Positions 38,201 through 50,363 are shown, counted from the stretch's first letter. The stretch is 64,000 nt of DNA from Campylorhamphus procurvoides (GCA_013396655.1 WBMV01001920.1:1100632-1164631), one strand, 5' to 3'. Program-made: numbers and translations. Notes: a model not told the origin generated them from the sequence alone.

Positions 38201-41200
38201 TGTGCCTTAAGACCTCTGTTTTGCTTGGAGGCTGACAAAGTTTGAAATTCTGTTAGTCTCTTTATCAATAATTTAGAGGAAGATGCTGCTTGTAAGATTT
38301 AAAAAACAATACTAATGTGAGCAAGTCAGGAATTAACTGATATTATTAGCTGAATAGAGAGTAGTATGAATAAGCCTATGGTGGTTTGGGAAAAACATGA
38401 AATTATATGAATGTAAGTGGAGCAAAGTTAATTTAATAAAAATATGCTAATTTCAAACACAGCCTGAACAGTAGTGAGTTAAGACAGGAGAGGAGCTGCA
38501 GCCTCATTAAGAGGGCCACAGTAAAAACACATCTAATGTGAACATGGCAAATTGTTCTACATGACACTGTTCTCTTGAAAAACACAGAATAAATGAAATC
38601 AGTTTTTTTCACCACTGCTTCTCATTTTTCGTGATACTTTTCATTAAACATGCCGTGAAATTCTCAGAAATTTTAAGTACTTTTCATCTTCATGAAACAA
38701 AATGTGTAGATTGTTTTCATTCAAATATAAATAGCATCTCTTTCTCCAGTCTGAAGTAGCAAGTGATTTTTACTCACCTTTGATCCACAGAGCAGTATCA
38801 CAGAGGAGGTGCACTCTTTGCCTCAGACATTGTATTATGGAGAAAATATTGCAGTTGGCTACAGACTTCAATACATCCTGAATAAGACTTTATTAAGTGG
38901 TTGAGATATGTTATTATCTGCTTTGTGATTTACACAGTGAAAGAATAATTAACTTATTGCATCATCCAAGCAAGCCTGGTCTCCTTCGCCTGTGTGAAAC
39001 TCAGTTGATGGAAGAGTTTCTCCTTCCATTAACTGCAGCAGGTGTTGCTGGCAGCAGTGGGCAGGCTAGAGTCCAAAGCTGCACCAACATTAGCTCTGCT
39101 CATTGTATGAGCAATTCCAGGAATGTTTTAGAGGTGCTTGTTGCCATATTTGCATTGGTAATGAAAATACCTCCTGTATTAAAGTGATTTATGGAAGGCT
39201 GGGCTGGGAATGGTATCTACTGCTTCAGGACAGCGGAGACGATTAGCCACGATGCTACTGCAATGTCTGTCCTAGTCTGGATGTCTCAGTGATGACTGTG
39301 GCTTGGGCACGCGTGGTCCCATAGCTGGCAGCACACCCGGAGCCCCAGGGTCAAGATCAGCACTGGATGCCTCTCATTTCCCAGCCAGTGTTTATGGCTG
39401 AGTCATTTGGAGGCAGCACTCCACAGGTGTCTGCAGAGGGGCTCACATCCACGCCTCTACTTTGCACTCCTCTCCCGCTCTCTGACCTGCTCCTTTGTGG
39501 CAGGAGGATGGTGTAAGGGGAGCATGGGCAGCAAAATGTCAGGTCATCTGGTCCATAACCCTGCCCAGCTCAGCCTAGACAAGCACTTGGCAAGGAGTGA
39601 TCAAACCTGTTCTTAGATCTCTTCAGTCAGCCACCCACCAGCTCTTCCCAGAAATTTGCTTCAGAATTTTTACCCTCATCGATAGTCAGGTTTTGGCTTT
39701 TTTTTCTCTAATGCCTAATCTGAATTTCCTTTCCTCTAAGGTGAAAACATTAGTAGATACATAGAAAACAGTGTAACAGTGTCCTTTTCCTCCATCCTGC
39801 TGCTTTCTATCTTTTTCAGGCTAAACACTAGTTTTCCATTGATGTAACTGGACCAGGATTTCTGTAGAAGGGCTAAGCTGACCATCTGCTGTGTTGGTCG
39901 GTATTTAATTTTTATCTTCTCAATCCACAGGTGAGTACAAAATGCCGTGGCCTATGGTGGGAATGTGTCACAAATGTTTTTGATGGGATCCAAACTTGCG
40001 ATGAGTACGACTCCATCTATGCTGAGCACCCTGGTATGTAAGAGTCAAAGGTGTTTCTACAGGTGGTGGGGACACCTGAGTGTAGACAAAAAGAGTATAT
40101 GTTCTATGTGGTGACAGATAATTAGAGGCATGTTTCTTTTCTCAGTGAGGTATTACTCCCAGGAGAAGCTGGAGAAAGCTCCTCCCTGGAAAAAAAGTGT
40201 TCCCATGGGATCTTACCCCATTACCCCCTACGTTTCTATTCCTTGTGAACTAGAACACTTTTCTTTTTTCCTGCAGTGAAGCTGGTGCTGACCCGAGCCA
40301 TGATGATCACAGCAGATATCCTGGCAGGATTTGGATTTCTCTTCCTTGTCCTGGGATTGGACTGCGTGAAATTCCTTCCAGACGAGCCTCTCATCAAGCT
40401 GCGCATCTGCCTGGTGTCTGGAGTTATGTTGCTCATTGCAGGTATTCCCCCACTGGACCCCCCTGTTCTGCAGGGTACCCCTTAGCAAAGTGGGGAAGCA
40501 CTAAAGCCTTCTCTTATTTTAGAAAGAGTTGGTGATTTTCTCTATGATAAACATGGAAAGAATCTTTATTTGATCTATTTTTGCAACATAACTTCCTCTG
40601 TTCACCACCTGCCCCTAACAGCACATAGTTGAGTTTATCTGCTTTCAACTCGTGTACTGACCAGGTGACTCAACTCTTGAGTTGGCTGATTTCCATTTAC
40701 TGCTGTTTTACTGTGAAGCAGTCAGCCTTGTTGATAAAAGTAAAGACACCTACTTGCTGAAGGACTAGATACTCCTGGCATCCTGGTTCAGTTCCTGGCT
40801 CTGCCACAGACTGTATGACCTTGGGCAAGTTACTTAGCCCAAAATCTCTGCAGCTGATGTCTAATAAAAGAATAATAACATGTCTGTCTCTCCTAGGTGA
40901 TAAACACCCAACTGGCTGAGGTGTTTTGCTGTTACAGCTAGTGGGAGAATTTTAAATACAAAATTAAATATCTGACTAGGTACCAAATAATTTCATTTGA
41001 CTTCCTGCCAATATTGAGCAGTACCTCTCCTTCAGCATAGGCAGATTTAATACACAACTCACACCAGCCACTGGAAACACATGTAGAACATTTTGAGAGG
41101 TTCTACTAAACATCTTCGACTCCTCAAAGTTTGTGTGAAAAACAGCATCAAAGTTCTGAAAATCAAAAGAGGTTAGAAAATTAAACTATGGAAGCAACTT

Positions 41201-42201
41201 TACAACAAGTTTGTAAAACAAACTCAGAAGGGAGGAGCTTTCTGCCTTTTGCTGCAGAAACCTGAGTGCTACCAGCTGGTGCTGGTGGTGTGTGTAGTGC
41301 CAAGCCCTGAGGTGCAGCCTCTGCCTGACAGCAGTTTGGCTGATGTCTGCAGGAGCCAGGGGGAATCCACCAAAGGCTGAGGCTGAACAGGGACCTAAAC
41401 CTGCCATCCGAGGAAGGTCTCTCCATGCTGTAGTCTGACTCAGCAGACAGCAGCTGTAGGTTCAGATTTTACGTTTGTGGTCTCCTGGTGGTGCATCTGA
41501 GAACTTTGTGTGGCACCTTGCTCCTGTCCTGCAGGTCTCCCGGGCATTACCGGCTCAGTGTGGTACGCTGTTGATGTCTACGTGGAGCGCTCCTCTCTGG
41601 TCTTCCACAACGTGTTTCTGGGCATTCAGTACAAGTTTGGCTGGTCGTGCTGGCTTGGCATGGCGGGGTCACTTGGCTGTTTCTTATCTGGGTCCCTGCT
41701 CACCTGCTGCATGTACCTCTTCAGAGGTGAGGAAGCATGGCAGGGCTGAGGCACAGTTCAGAGAGAGCCATCACTCAGGATGTGCTACAGGTGCACAGGG
41801 TGGGGAAAGTCCTTCAGGGACATCCTTTGGGATGGTTGTTCATCCTCATATAGCAATATTTTTGGCTGTAAAATGGGAATAGTCTTAGGCAGCCCTAGAA
41901 AGCAAACCAAGGTCTTCAGGTAGGAGCTGAGGTGCAAGTACTATATAAAATGTGTTGTTATTATGTCATATCTTAGAGTGAAGCTTTCTCTGAATTATGA
42001 AGCTGTGCAGCTTCACCAGGCACACATTAGCAGTTCCTCTTTCTCTCCCTGTGCCTCACAGAGACCAGTTCTGGAAGATTCCAGCCGGCTTACTCCTTGA
42101 GGAAAGGCTATTCCTCAGCTGCGACCATCGTAACAAATGTGCATTTGCCATCCTCACAAACAGCCACTGCCAAAATGTATGCCATGGACACAAGAGTGTA
42201 A
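35174..42201 (+). CDS. CLDN16: Claudin-16 (paracellin-1), five coding exons
   Basis: Claudin-16 is a tight-junction protein which, in mammalian thick ascending limb, supports cation-selective paracellular magnesium and calcium reabsorption together with claudin-19. The joined CDS is 35174-35287, 39931-40033, 40277-40441, 41535-41726 and 42062-42201 (114+103+165+192+140 = 714 nt, 237 residues; human short form 235). All introns are GT-AG. Visible marks are the GLW...C...C signature (G45-L46-W47, C50, C61), an acidic first loop (NADDSLE), the near-invariant ADILAGFGF in TM2, [19 protein letters not shown] in TM4, and the C-terminal DTRV PDZ ligand. The start is the first Met. An in-frame TGA at 35159-35161 lies just upstream, so no longer N-terminal form can start in this exon. 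Confidence 0.97.
35288..39539 (+). other. CLDN16: CLDN16 intron 1, repeat-free part
   Basis: No exon recognised. It holds an 8-bp-arm hairpin at 36790-36810 and an AT-rich tract at 37430-37505. Short frames in it look random. Confidence 0.7.
36790..36810. repeat. Perfect inverted repeat, CLDN16 intron 1
   Basis: CCATGGCC at 36790-36797 and GGCCATGG at 36803-36810 are separated by five bases (TTTCT). Function unknown; it may be chance. Confidence 0.6.
39540..39835 (-). mobile_element. Old CR1 LINE fragment, antisense to CLDN16
   Basis: On the plus strand the blocks run in the order of a reverse-complemented CR1 3' region: TCATCTGGTCCATAACCCTG near the 3' end, then AAACCTGTTCTTAGATCTCT, CACCAGCTCTTCCCAG, TTTTTCTCTAATGCCTAATC followed by TGAATTTCC, and finally CTTTTTCAGGCTAAACA. 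The terminal repeat is lost. Divergence is high. The element ends about 95 bp before exon 2. Confidence 0.7.
39931..40033 (+). CDS. CLDN16: CLDN16 coding exon 2
   Basis: 103 nt, encoding [13 protein letters not shown] onward through [13 protein letters not shown], the core of extracellular loop 1 with both signature cysteines. The acceptor is CCACAG; the donor is GTATGT. Intron 2 is phase 1 and only 243 bp. Confidence 0.97.
40277..40441 (+). CDS. CLDN16: CLDN16 coding exon 3
   Basis: 165 nt, the same length as CLDN1 exon 2, showing shared ancestry. It encodes the end of loop 1, TM2, the short cytoplasmic turn (CVKFLPDEP) and most of TM3. The acceptor is TCCTGCAG; the donor is GTATTC. Confidence 0.97.
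40755..40905 (+). mobile_element. MIR SINE in CLDN16 intron 3
   Basis: Contains the MIR core in order: CAGTTCCTGGCTCTGCCACA, then CTGTATGACCTTGGGCAAGT, TACTTAGCCC and a degenerate ATAATAACATG tail. The plus orientation is the same as the gene. It is an ancient amniote-wide SINE, unusually recognisable for a bird genome. Confidence 0.85.
41535..41726 (+). CDS. CLDN16: CLDN16 coding exon 4
   Basis: 192 nt, encoding the end of TM3, extracellular loop 2 ([14 protein letters not shown]) and TM4 ([17 protein letters not shown]). The acceptor is TCCTGCAG; the donor is GTGAGG. The Glu codon is split G|AG into the last exon. Confidence 0.97.
41855..41955 (+). mobile_element. Possible MIR 3' fragment in CLDN16 intron 4
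   Basis: GGCTGTAAAATGGGAATAGT and, further on, AAGTACTATATAAAATG resemble the 3' half of MIR-type SINEs. The similarity is short, so this is weak. Confidence 0.3.
42062..42201 (+). CDS. CLDN16: CLDN16 coding exon 5 (3' terminal)
   Basis: 140 nt with TAA at 42199-42201. It encodes the cytoplasmic tail: YSLRKGYSS, then [11 protein letters not shown], ending in the PDZ-binding TRV. The acceptor is CCTCACAG. The tail is two residues longer than human in the middle, where the family is least conserved. Confidence 0.96.
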
Positions 42202-44060
42202 GGAGGAGGTAAGTGCTCCAGAAAGAGTTCTGCTTTTGTTTGTGGTGGATTGCACAGAGACCCAAGGTCTTGTGGTTGTGATACAGATGCAATTTCAAGG
42301 ATCTACTGTATGCTACAATGTTTGCCTTATGAGAGTTTCTAAAAAGCTTTCCTTCAAGAAAGTAATCTCTGAGAAGATCTTGCTTTAGGGAATGCTGTTG
42401 TCTTGAGTGCTGAGGCCACTTGCATGGACTGGAATAAGCAACAGAAACTCTTTCAGCATTTCTCTCATCACTATTGGTATAAGTGAGATAAAGCAGCCAT
42501 TCCTGAATCAGACCATAGCGTTCTGCATGAAGATCCCCAGACTGCAAGACAGATCTTTTTCATGTTTGGCAATACATCAACAGAAAGCAGAAAATAATGG
42601 CAAAGAGAGGGACTGACTGTTTGGCCAACATCTGGATTCTGTGCACTCAGCAGAGTGGTCTGCTCCTCTTAGAGGCAGCTGGAGAATTCTTCAGAAGATA
42701 AGAGCTGTGTTAAATGTCTGACTCTCTTTGGTCCATGAATATATGCACTGAGAAAACACTGCAAGTCCAGGTGCATTCTTCCCTGCAAAATAGAATCCTT
42801 CTCAGTCAGTGTTAAAATGTACTTTACAGATGCTCTAAACTCACTGAGATCTGCACATTACCAGCTTCATTCTGCTTAGTAAAAATGTTGCTTGAACAAA
42901 GTGAGTGGAGACCCAAAATCTGACCTTGTCCATGACAATATGTCTATATTAACTAGAAACTAAGATAAATGATAGTAAAATCTATTGTCCCATTCTATCA
43001 AAAGGTATTTAAAACCAGCTCAGGGCTGCTGTCCCCTACTGCAATCCATGCTGCCATAGGCTGGATGAGGCTGGAGCATCAGCCAGGTCTTCACTAGAGT
43101 GGGTGAGAAAAACCCAGTATAGTTTAACAGGTTTCCCAAGGATGGATGTGAAAGTTCTTCCGTGCCTTTAATGGAAAGAGAAGCTGAGACAGCTTCTCTT
43201 AGGGTTGGTAGGAACTGTCAAAATTCAGTCCTTTCTACCATGAACAACATATCATAAGGTCATGGGCACTAGGGGCTGAGAAAAGGCTCTCAGCACAGAC
43301 GTATGTCTGCTATAGGGCAGAGGAGAAACAATAGTGGAGCCTCGGCAGAGCGTGCACAGCCATGGGTACTAAGGCACCACCAGAGGCAGGCTTCCTCCAT
43401 GGACTGCTTGGTGGGGAGACTGGATTTTCTTCTCGCAGACAGTATGAAGTGAAACCTTATGTTATGTGGTCCAGAGGGAGGTGGGATGGCTGGGGATGGA
43501 GTGGGCACCTCTGATAGCCCCTATGATGGAAAATGAAAGGCTAAGTCTTCTGATAGGTTATTCTGAAATCAGCATCTTGTGCTACAGCACAGAACTGATC
43601 TGCATTGCTAAAACATAACCCGATCCTGACATGGTTCCCAGTGAAGAAGCACTCAGGCCCTGGAACAGATAGGACAGTAGCAGGTCCATATGGCTCTGCT
43701 ACAGGCTCAAACACCTCCACAAAACTCCAACCATAATGCAGCCATCTCAGCAAGAGCCCTTGTGGCAGCACTGCTGCCCAGGTGAGGGAGGTTCGTGCCT
43801 GTGGAGTTCATGCTGTTTTGGTTGGCAGATGTTTATGTTAGTCCAACTTAAAGCAGGTTATTGCCAGCAGATGAACTGTATTGAACAGATGTAAACACAG
43901 TAGGAGAAGTGATGGAGGCTTTTTTACAAGGTTCTGGGAGACAAAGAATACAAGAGTTATGAGCAATGTGATGAATTCACAGATTACACCAAGAATGCAC
44001 AAAGAGATCTGGAGGTGACAGGAATTTCTGCCTGCTATTGCAGGAAGCTGCATCCAGAGT

Positions 44061-44117
44061 TTGTTTGGGTTTTTTTGCTTGTTTGTTTGTTTTGTTTTGT
44101 TTTTCTTTTTTTTTTAA
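44061..44117. repeat. T/G-rich simple repeat
   Basis: A (TTTG)n-like tract that grades into poly-T. Low-complexity sequence. Confidence 0.85.
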
Positions 44118-46975
44118 ACTTTTTCACAGTTGTGTCAGAAATGTGTTTGTGGTGGGATTTGGGGGCAGGAGAGCTGATGCTGCTGATACACTCTTCTGGG
44201 GCAAGGAAGCTCTAGGAACATTTTTTGGGTCTGGATGCTGGGCTGTGCCTCTGCGCCCCTGCTCCTTCAGGGACACACTGGGAAGGAGACAGAGGGTGAA
44301 CGCACCCTGAAGGCAGAGCTGTGCTCAGTGACTGCTCCACTGCCCACATCCTCGCTCCTGCCCAGAGAGGCAAATGCTCCCTCAACCTCCCCGAGGGGGG
44401 AGAGATGCTGCAGTGCCACAGGCAGCCTCAGCCCAACTCACTCAGCATAGACATGCTCCTGGGCAGGACTTACTGAGCAAAGACATCATCAGTTGGACCA
44501 AAATCCTTAATCAAAACCTCCCCAACTTATACAACCAGTACATTATTCCTCCCCACAAACACTCAGGGACACCCGCCAGCCTCTTATTGCTGTTTTCAAT
44601 AGCTTTTTCAGAGCATGAAGATTATTTCTTGCTGCAAAGATTTATTCCTTGTTTAGCAAAGGAGAAATGCAGATGTAATTGCAAATCTCAGACCATTGAA
44701 TTCTCCTGTTCAGTAGCTGAGGAGAATTCTGGGCCTTTGTCCTAAAGGTCTTCACCTTGATTTAAGGTGGTGGGAGCTGTTTTATTACTTGCAACACGTG
44801 GGCCACACCAAGCAGTGGCTCAGTGGGCACTTTGGGGTTGAATGCCTACACCCTCATCAGGGGTGAGTATAAAGGACTGGTCTCATTAGTTCCTCCAGCC
44901 CTGTGCTCCTTCTTGGGGTACACAAATAGAGCACATGCATGCCTCAAATGTATCTTAACTCGGGGTCTGTCCTCCTCAAATACACTTTACATACAAAGAA
45001 TTTACATACAAACATTCTTGCACGAAAGAATATTACATAAACATTTGTGAGCCTCTCTTCTTCAATAAATATGTAGAATAAGAATGAATTCTTTAACCAT
45101 ACTTTTATTCTAGCCAAACTTAATGATAGGTTTTGAAAATCTATCTCCTGCACAAGAGCACTAGCAAGAGGTCACAGCAACCCTTAGGTTTGCCAGGTTA
45201 ATGTTTTGTAACAACCAGTCCAGTGCTGTACTGCTTCATTATTCAAATTCTGCTGACAGTCTATTTGATGTTTTGATCAGATGTTAATGTTTAATACCTG
45301 TTTGATTTAATCCTGACGCTGGTTTCATGATTGCAGGATTCACTCCTCATTAGCTCATTACCATGCCACAATGCAGATCCATTTTAGTTTAGTTGTTTAT
45401 TTATTAGCAAGAAGCCTCCCAGAAAGCCCACAGGACTTATTTTTTTCTTTCGAAATAACAACCAGTTCCTAAGGCTAAAGACATATCAGATGAGCTCAGT
45501 TATTAAAGTATTTCCTTAACACCAACCTACATTCCATTCAGCAGTAGCTGACTAGGAATGACAATAGACTGATTTTCCCTTCCTGATGGCCATTGATGGC
45601 TCACTGAGGCTTTTTGCTCAATTGCAATTTCAGCTGAGGCCCAACATTTAGTCCTTCAGTTCCAACAGCTCTTTAGGTTTCTCCAGATTTTCACTAACTT
45701 CCAAGAAGTAAGTTTATGTGTTTGGACATCTCTGTCTTCATTTCCCAGGGCATAGGTAGAGTCAGGGACCTAGGTGAGAGCTGGGACTCACACCTTACCT
45801 CCCTGCTGTACCTGCTCCAGGGTGTCTCCTTGAACTGGGGCTCCTCATTGTCCTCTTCACTGACATAACTCAGTTTGGTGCAGTCTGCCAGGGATCCAGC
45901 TGATTGCAGGTTATGGAAAACAAGGAAATGTTGTAGGTAAACTCTTTGCTAAGTTGATTTCATGCCTTACATATAAGCATTGATTTCCCATTTTGATATA
46001 GGCAAGTGAGATAGATAATAAAACAAGGACATCTACAATGACTGTCCTTTCCTGCATGCAGCACTCCATCCTCTGACTGCCTTGATCAGCTTTGCTCGTG
46101 AGGGTTTTTAATAACTCTGCCTGTAATTAGGTTCACTCTTACTATGACTTTGTGAACTAGGCTGTCTCTTCCTTCAGACACATGAATGTTTCCCAAGATA
46201 TGGATTTCCTGCCTTTCACAAACATTGTCATGTGACTTTGGTGCAAATTCAGTAGATCTGAACAATTATTTCCAGTAGACAGGAATGTCAGTTCAAAATT
46301 CTGCTTTTCTTACATATTGTAACATCAGTGAGATTTAATAAAAACAGTTCCCTTTGAGTGTTGTGTCTTTCTAACCCACATCCAAGTTTTGCCCAGAAAG
46401 GTGTTTTGCCAAGTGACCTGCTTTGACTTCTGTGAGGGAAATCACTGCTCTGCTGCAAGGACACACAAAAGGCAGCAGCACAAGCAGAATCAGCCCTTTG
46501 GTAAAGGGAGTGATTTTGGAGGCTGTCCACACCTATGCTGGTAGCTACAGACCTCGGACCCCAGTGTGAACCTACAGCAATGGCTCTGCAACAGCTCTAG
46601 ACTTTATCCCAGCTTAGACGTATCTACTTAATTTTGTAAACTTTCTGAGAGATAAAAGCAAAATTCCACCAAGAAAGTGAGATTTTCTCTCTCAGCTGGG
46701 GCTGGACTCCTGCAGTTTGCTCTTATGCATCTGTTAAGTACTGTGGGCAAGTGATTAATGACCTAAACACTCTGTCCAACCGCACTTAGAGGGAGCAGAG
46801 AACGATTTTCTTCCAGTAGCTGCTGGGTCCCTGCTCTAAAATGCCTTTGAGAGAGGAAGGAAAGAGCCAGAACTGTGCCATCTAGTGACCTGAAGAGAGC
46901 AGGCATCTCTCCCTGGCCCATTCTCATCCTCCCTGCGCTAGTCTTCAACCCACAATGCGGAATCTTTAGATGAGA

Positions 46976-47101
46976 ATAAAAAACAAACAAACAAACCAAT
47001 CCTCCAAAAACCAAAGACAACAAAAAACCCCACAAAACCCCCCTAAACCAACCAACAAAAAACACCACCAAACCCCCCCAAAATCAAACACATCCCCTCC
47101 C
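46976..47101. repeat. A/C-only low-complexity tract
   Basis: About 125 bp almost free of G and T on the plus strand, starting as (AAAC)n and grading into C-rich runs. The minus-strand frame crossing it (hydrophobic F/V/G/L-rich) results from this composition and is not a gene. Confidence 0.85.
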
Positions 47102-48394
47102 CCATCAGATTAATGAGCATATAAGTTATTTTCCCATCTTTCATGGTCAACCCTCCTGGCATTCAAAAGTGATGCCCTGTTATGGCTCAGCTGCCTTTGA
47201 GTTTGCTCTATTTTGCCTGAGAGCCAGTTTATGACTTTATTATTCAGCTCTTAATGTGCAGAGGTGAAAGTCCAGCCTTGTGCCTCACCACATTCCCTTT
47301 GTCTTCTGTTTCCAGATGGTCACCAAGCAATTAGCTCCTCTGCACTGCTCCCATTTCCCCCTCTCAAGGCTTTCTGACAACAAGCTCCCCCACAAATACA
47401 TCTGCCTTCTACTGTTTTCTGCTTTTTTCTTGAGCCATTTGGCATTTCTTCTCAAAGTCAGCAGGAAGTATAAGTCAGAGGATGTGGCAGTTGGAGAGTT
47501 GCAGTAGAACAAGTGCTTTTCCAAAGTGGACTCTATTCCTAAGGTGGTGAATTGTAAGGCTCATCTTTCCTCACAGTTCTGAATACATCAGCCAAACTGC
47601 ATTAATTACCCTCATTAAGGGCTGAGTGCTTACAAAAACATAAGTTACCAGGCAAAACCTCTTCTTTTGTAAGAATGGGAACATGCATCTGGAGAAACCT
47701 TGTCCATTCTGCTGGAGCACCCATGACTAAGGGGGCAAGCTGGGAGAAGCAGCTTTCATAGGCAAGGATTGGTCGCTAAGGCCACCCCAAATACACTTAT
47801 AGAAGGAAGAAACCCATTCTCTTCTCCATTTCAGTGATCACGAAGCAAGGACCAGGGCACTGTCCACTGAACACCTTCTCAGGGTACTCTCCTTCCCCAC
47901 CACAAGCCAGCAGCAAGGTTAGTTTATGTCCAGCCCATAGCAACCCCACACATTTTTGCAGATGTCTCCTGGCCTTCAGCAGTTTTTAGGAGCTTCTGGG
48001 ACTCCTGTCATGTTGCACAGGTACTACAGCACACAGGTTCTCCCATGCTGGTGAGACTCCAGATAGAGCCTGATTTTGAGCCAGCCACTAGCTGACTTTA
48101 CTATAAGCCACTTGTTGCAATTGTGATGGAATAATTTGAATCCTTTGGTGCATAATTAAAGCACCTCAAACATGAAGCCGAATGCAGTTGAGTGCACACT
48201 AGTAGCAGGGAAACAAACCTGTTTCCCCAAATGTTTTGGTGTGCTGAAAGCCTCACTTGCCCTCTGTTGGGTGGCTGGGGAAGGATTTATGTGCCCGGGA
48301 ATGACTGATCCTTGTAAAAGAGGGATGCAGAGAGATGGAGGCATTGAAACCAGAGCAATCCTTGCTTGTTAGCCCCTCTAGCCACCTGATTAGA

Positions 48395-48665
48395 AGGTGA
48401 CATTCAACGAAATTAAAGGCAGTAACTTATTTAGAGCCAAGCAATTAATAAGCAGGAGGTGGTAATATTTCATGCAGCACACAACACAGTCAACCTGTGG
48501 AGTTCACTGACACGAAGGGGTCACTGAAGCAAACGCAGTGTGTAGGTGGGAAGCAAGTGACGACTGATTTAATGCTCACTAACAGGCTATGCAAGCTGAA
48601 GTGACAAACATAATCAAATCTCATGCTTCAGGGCATAAATTGAAGGGGTTGAGTAGTGGAAGCAG
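48395..48665 (+). mobile_element. L3/CR1-type LINE fossil, 3' region
   Basis: The block order matches the 3' part of L3-like CR1 elements of amniotes: GGTGACATTCAACGAAATTA, AAGGCAGTAAC, then CAACCTGTGGAGTTCACTGA, and later TCATGCTTCAGGGCATAAAT. The copy is diverged, interrupted and lacks the terminal part. Confidence 0.65.
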
Positions 48666-50177
48666 TTATGTATATAAAAGGTCTGATCCTGAGAGGTGCT
48701 GATTACCTGCAATTCCTTCTAAGTTCACCCAGGAAAAGGACACTCAGGAATTTCTTGACTTCTCCCCTGGCTGAGTCTGTACTTGCTAATTTTCCTTATT
48801 AATAAACCCAGTAATATTTTAGCCTGTTGGCACTAACATTCATTTGGCTACAGCAACATTTATTTCCTTTCACACAAGAGTCAAACATTAAAGCTTCTTC
48901 TAAAATAAGATTTTAGAGAGATAATTTGTAGTGGTTCTGGCCAGGAATTTTCTCTCAAAATATGCTGTAATTCTTTATCTAGCAAATGTACTTACACAGA
49001 ATTATTATGAGAATATGTGAGCACTTCATAACCCTAAGTGGATTTATCTTCCTAGTTTCCTTCCTGGGCACGGGAACTAGTACTATCTTCACTCTACAAG
49101 TAGAGTTGCTCCATAAGCCACTCTGTGGGCTTCCATTAATTTTTTGGGATACTAATCCACGATGGACCCAGCTGCCCAATTTGACTATGAGCTCATGGGT
49201 TCGTGGACAAGCAGTACATGGTGTGGCATCTACCTTTTGCAACAAGAGAGGTCTGACTGCAATCCCCAGCCTTTGCCACTGAGAGAGCAGAGGCAGGGAG
49301 GTCAGGCAGCCTGAATTTAGCCTTCAATGACCTGCTGGTCACAAACAAATCTTTGCTTTCATCTGGAATCTGGCTAAGGGGGAAATTTAGCATCTTTCCT
49401 CAGTAACTTGAGAACTAGTTAGACTAATACCTCCTAGGAATGACTTATGTAGAGCTAATCCTTCTTGGGCATAAGGCAGTCTGGATGGCTTCTTAAAGTA
49501 TTTTTCCATCCTGTCTGCAGTGATCACCTCAAAGAAAATGACATTCTTTATCCTAATAGATTTCTATTAGGTATTAAATACCTAAGCCTCTGATTCATGT
49601 CTTCATTCATTTCAGAGGGAAATTTCACATGTGTCCTCAGCTATTCAAAACCTGCTGGTCTGCAGTGCTAGGGCAAGAGTAGCTGAGGACAGTCACCATG
49701 AAATTAAGAACAGCTCAGATGAGCAAACTCACTTTTTTCTCTATGCTCTGTAGCCAGCTCCTGTCACTGCTACTACTCATAATCCCTGTTCCTTGTTTTC
49801 TCTTCCCTAGCCATAAATTTGCTGCCTATTGCACTAGACAAATCTGATATACTGTGCTAAATATTTTAAATGTGGCAAACGATCCTTCATCACAGAGTGG
49901 CATGATTGCATTACAATGTATTAGAAGAACATGACTTTGCCAGAGGGTGTTTCTTGGCACTGTGCCGAGTGAAGGAGGCAGCCCAAGTTTGAGAAGTAAG
50001 TATCAAGTCATTTATCAACATTTGGTCCTAAAACACATGGGGTTGCACCAGCTCAAGCAGCATGAGAGAGATAAATCTGGAGGCTGAGCCAGAAACCCCA
50101 AATACAGACAGGTCTTTGAGGAAGCTTCTTGAAATCCAGAGCCATCAAAATGTCAAGCTGAGCTCCTGTGACAGATT
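48666..50177. other. Spacer downstream of TMEM207
   Basis: No gene recognised. It contains a double palindrome at 49552-49585. It ends near the inferred TMEM207 cleavage site. Confidence 0.5.
49552..49585. repeat. Overlapping double palindrome
   Basis: CCTAATAG (49552-49559) pairs with CTATTAGG (49564-49571). The overlapping TTAGGTATT (49567-49575) pairs with AATACCTAA (49577-49585) around a single A. Both inverted repeats are perfect and share the middle arm, so two alternative hairpins are possible. Confidence 0.7.
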
Positions 50178-50195
50178 CAACACATGCTTTTGGCA

Positions 50196-50201
50196 TTTAT
50201 T
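50196..50201 (-). terminator. TMEM207: Candidate TMEM207 polyadenylation signal AATAAA
   Basis: Canonical hexamer on the minus strand about 165 nt past the TMEM207 stop codon. It would give a short 3' UTR, with cleavage near 50180. Confidence 0.6.
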
Positions 50202-50363
50202 CTGTTGTATTTAGTCTCCTCTTTTAGGTTCAGATGAAATATGTGCTGCTTTTCAATCTTTTGGCCAACCTGTGGAGAGGGCTGATTTCATCTCATACTT
50301 CTGTAGCATGATGGAAGATCTTTGAAGGGCCAAGTGGAATCACTGAAAAACAACATGTGGTGT

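Larger units (their letters stand above)
42202..48390. other. CLDN16 3' UTR and CLDN16-TMEM207 spacer
   Basis: The CLDN16 3' UTR begins here, but its end is not clear. AATAAA hexamers occur at 45064-45069 and 46017-46022, and I saw none in the first 2.8 kb. No further gene recognised. It also carries two low-complexity tracts. Confidence 0.5.

Noticed and set aside
46763..47071. Minus-strand frame with a very hydrophobic N terminus resembling a membrane protein.
   Set aside because: The hydrophobic part is the translation of an A/C-only low-complexity tract.
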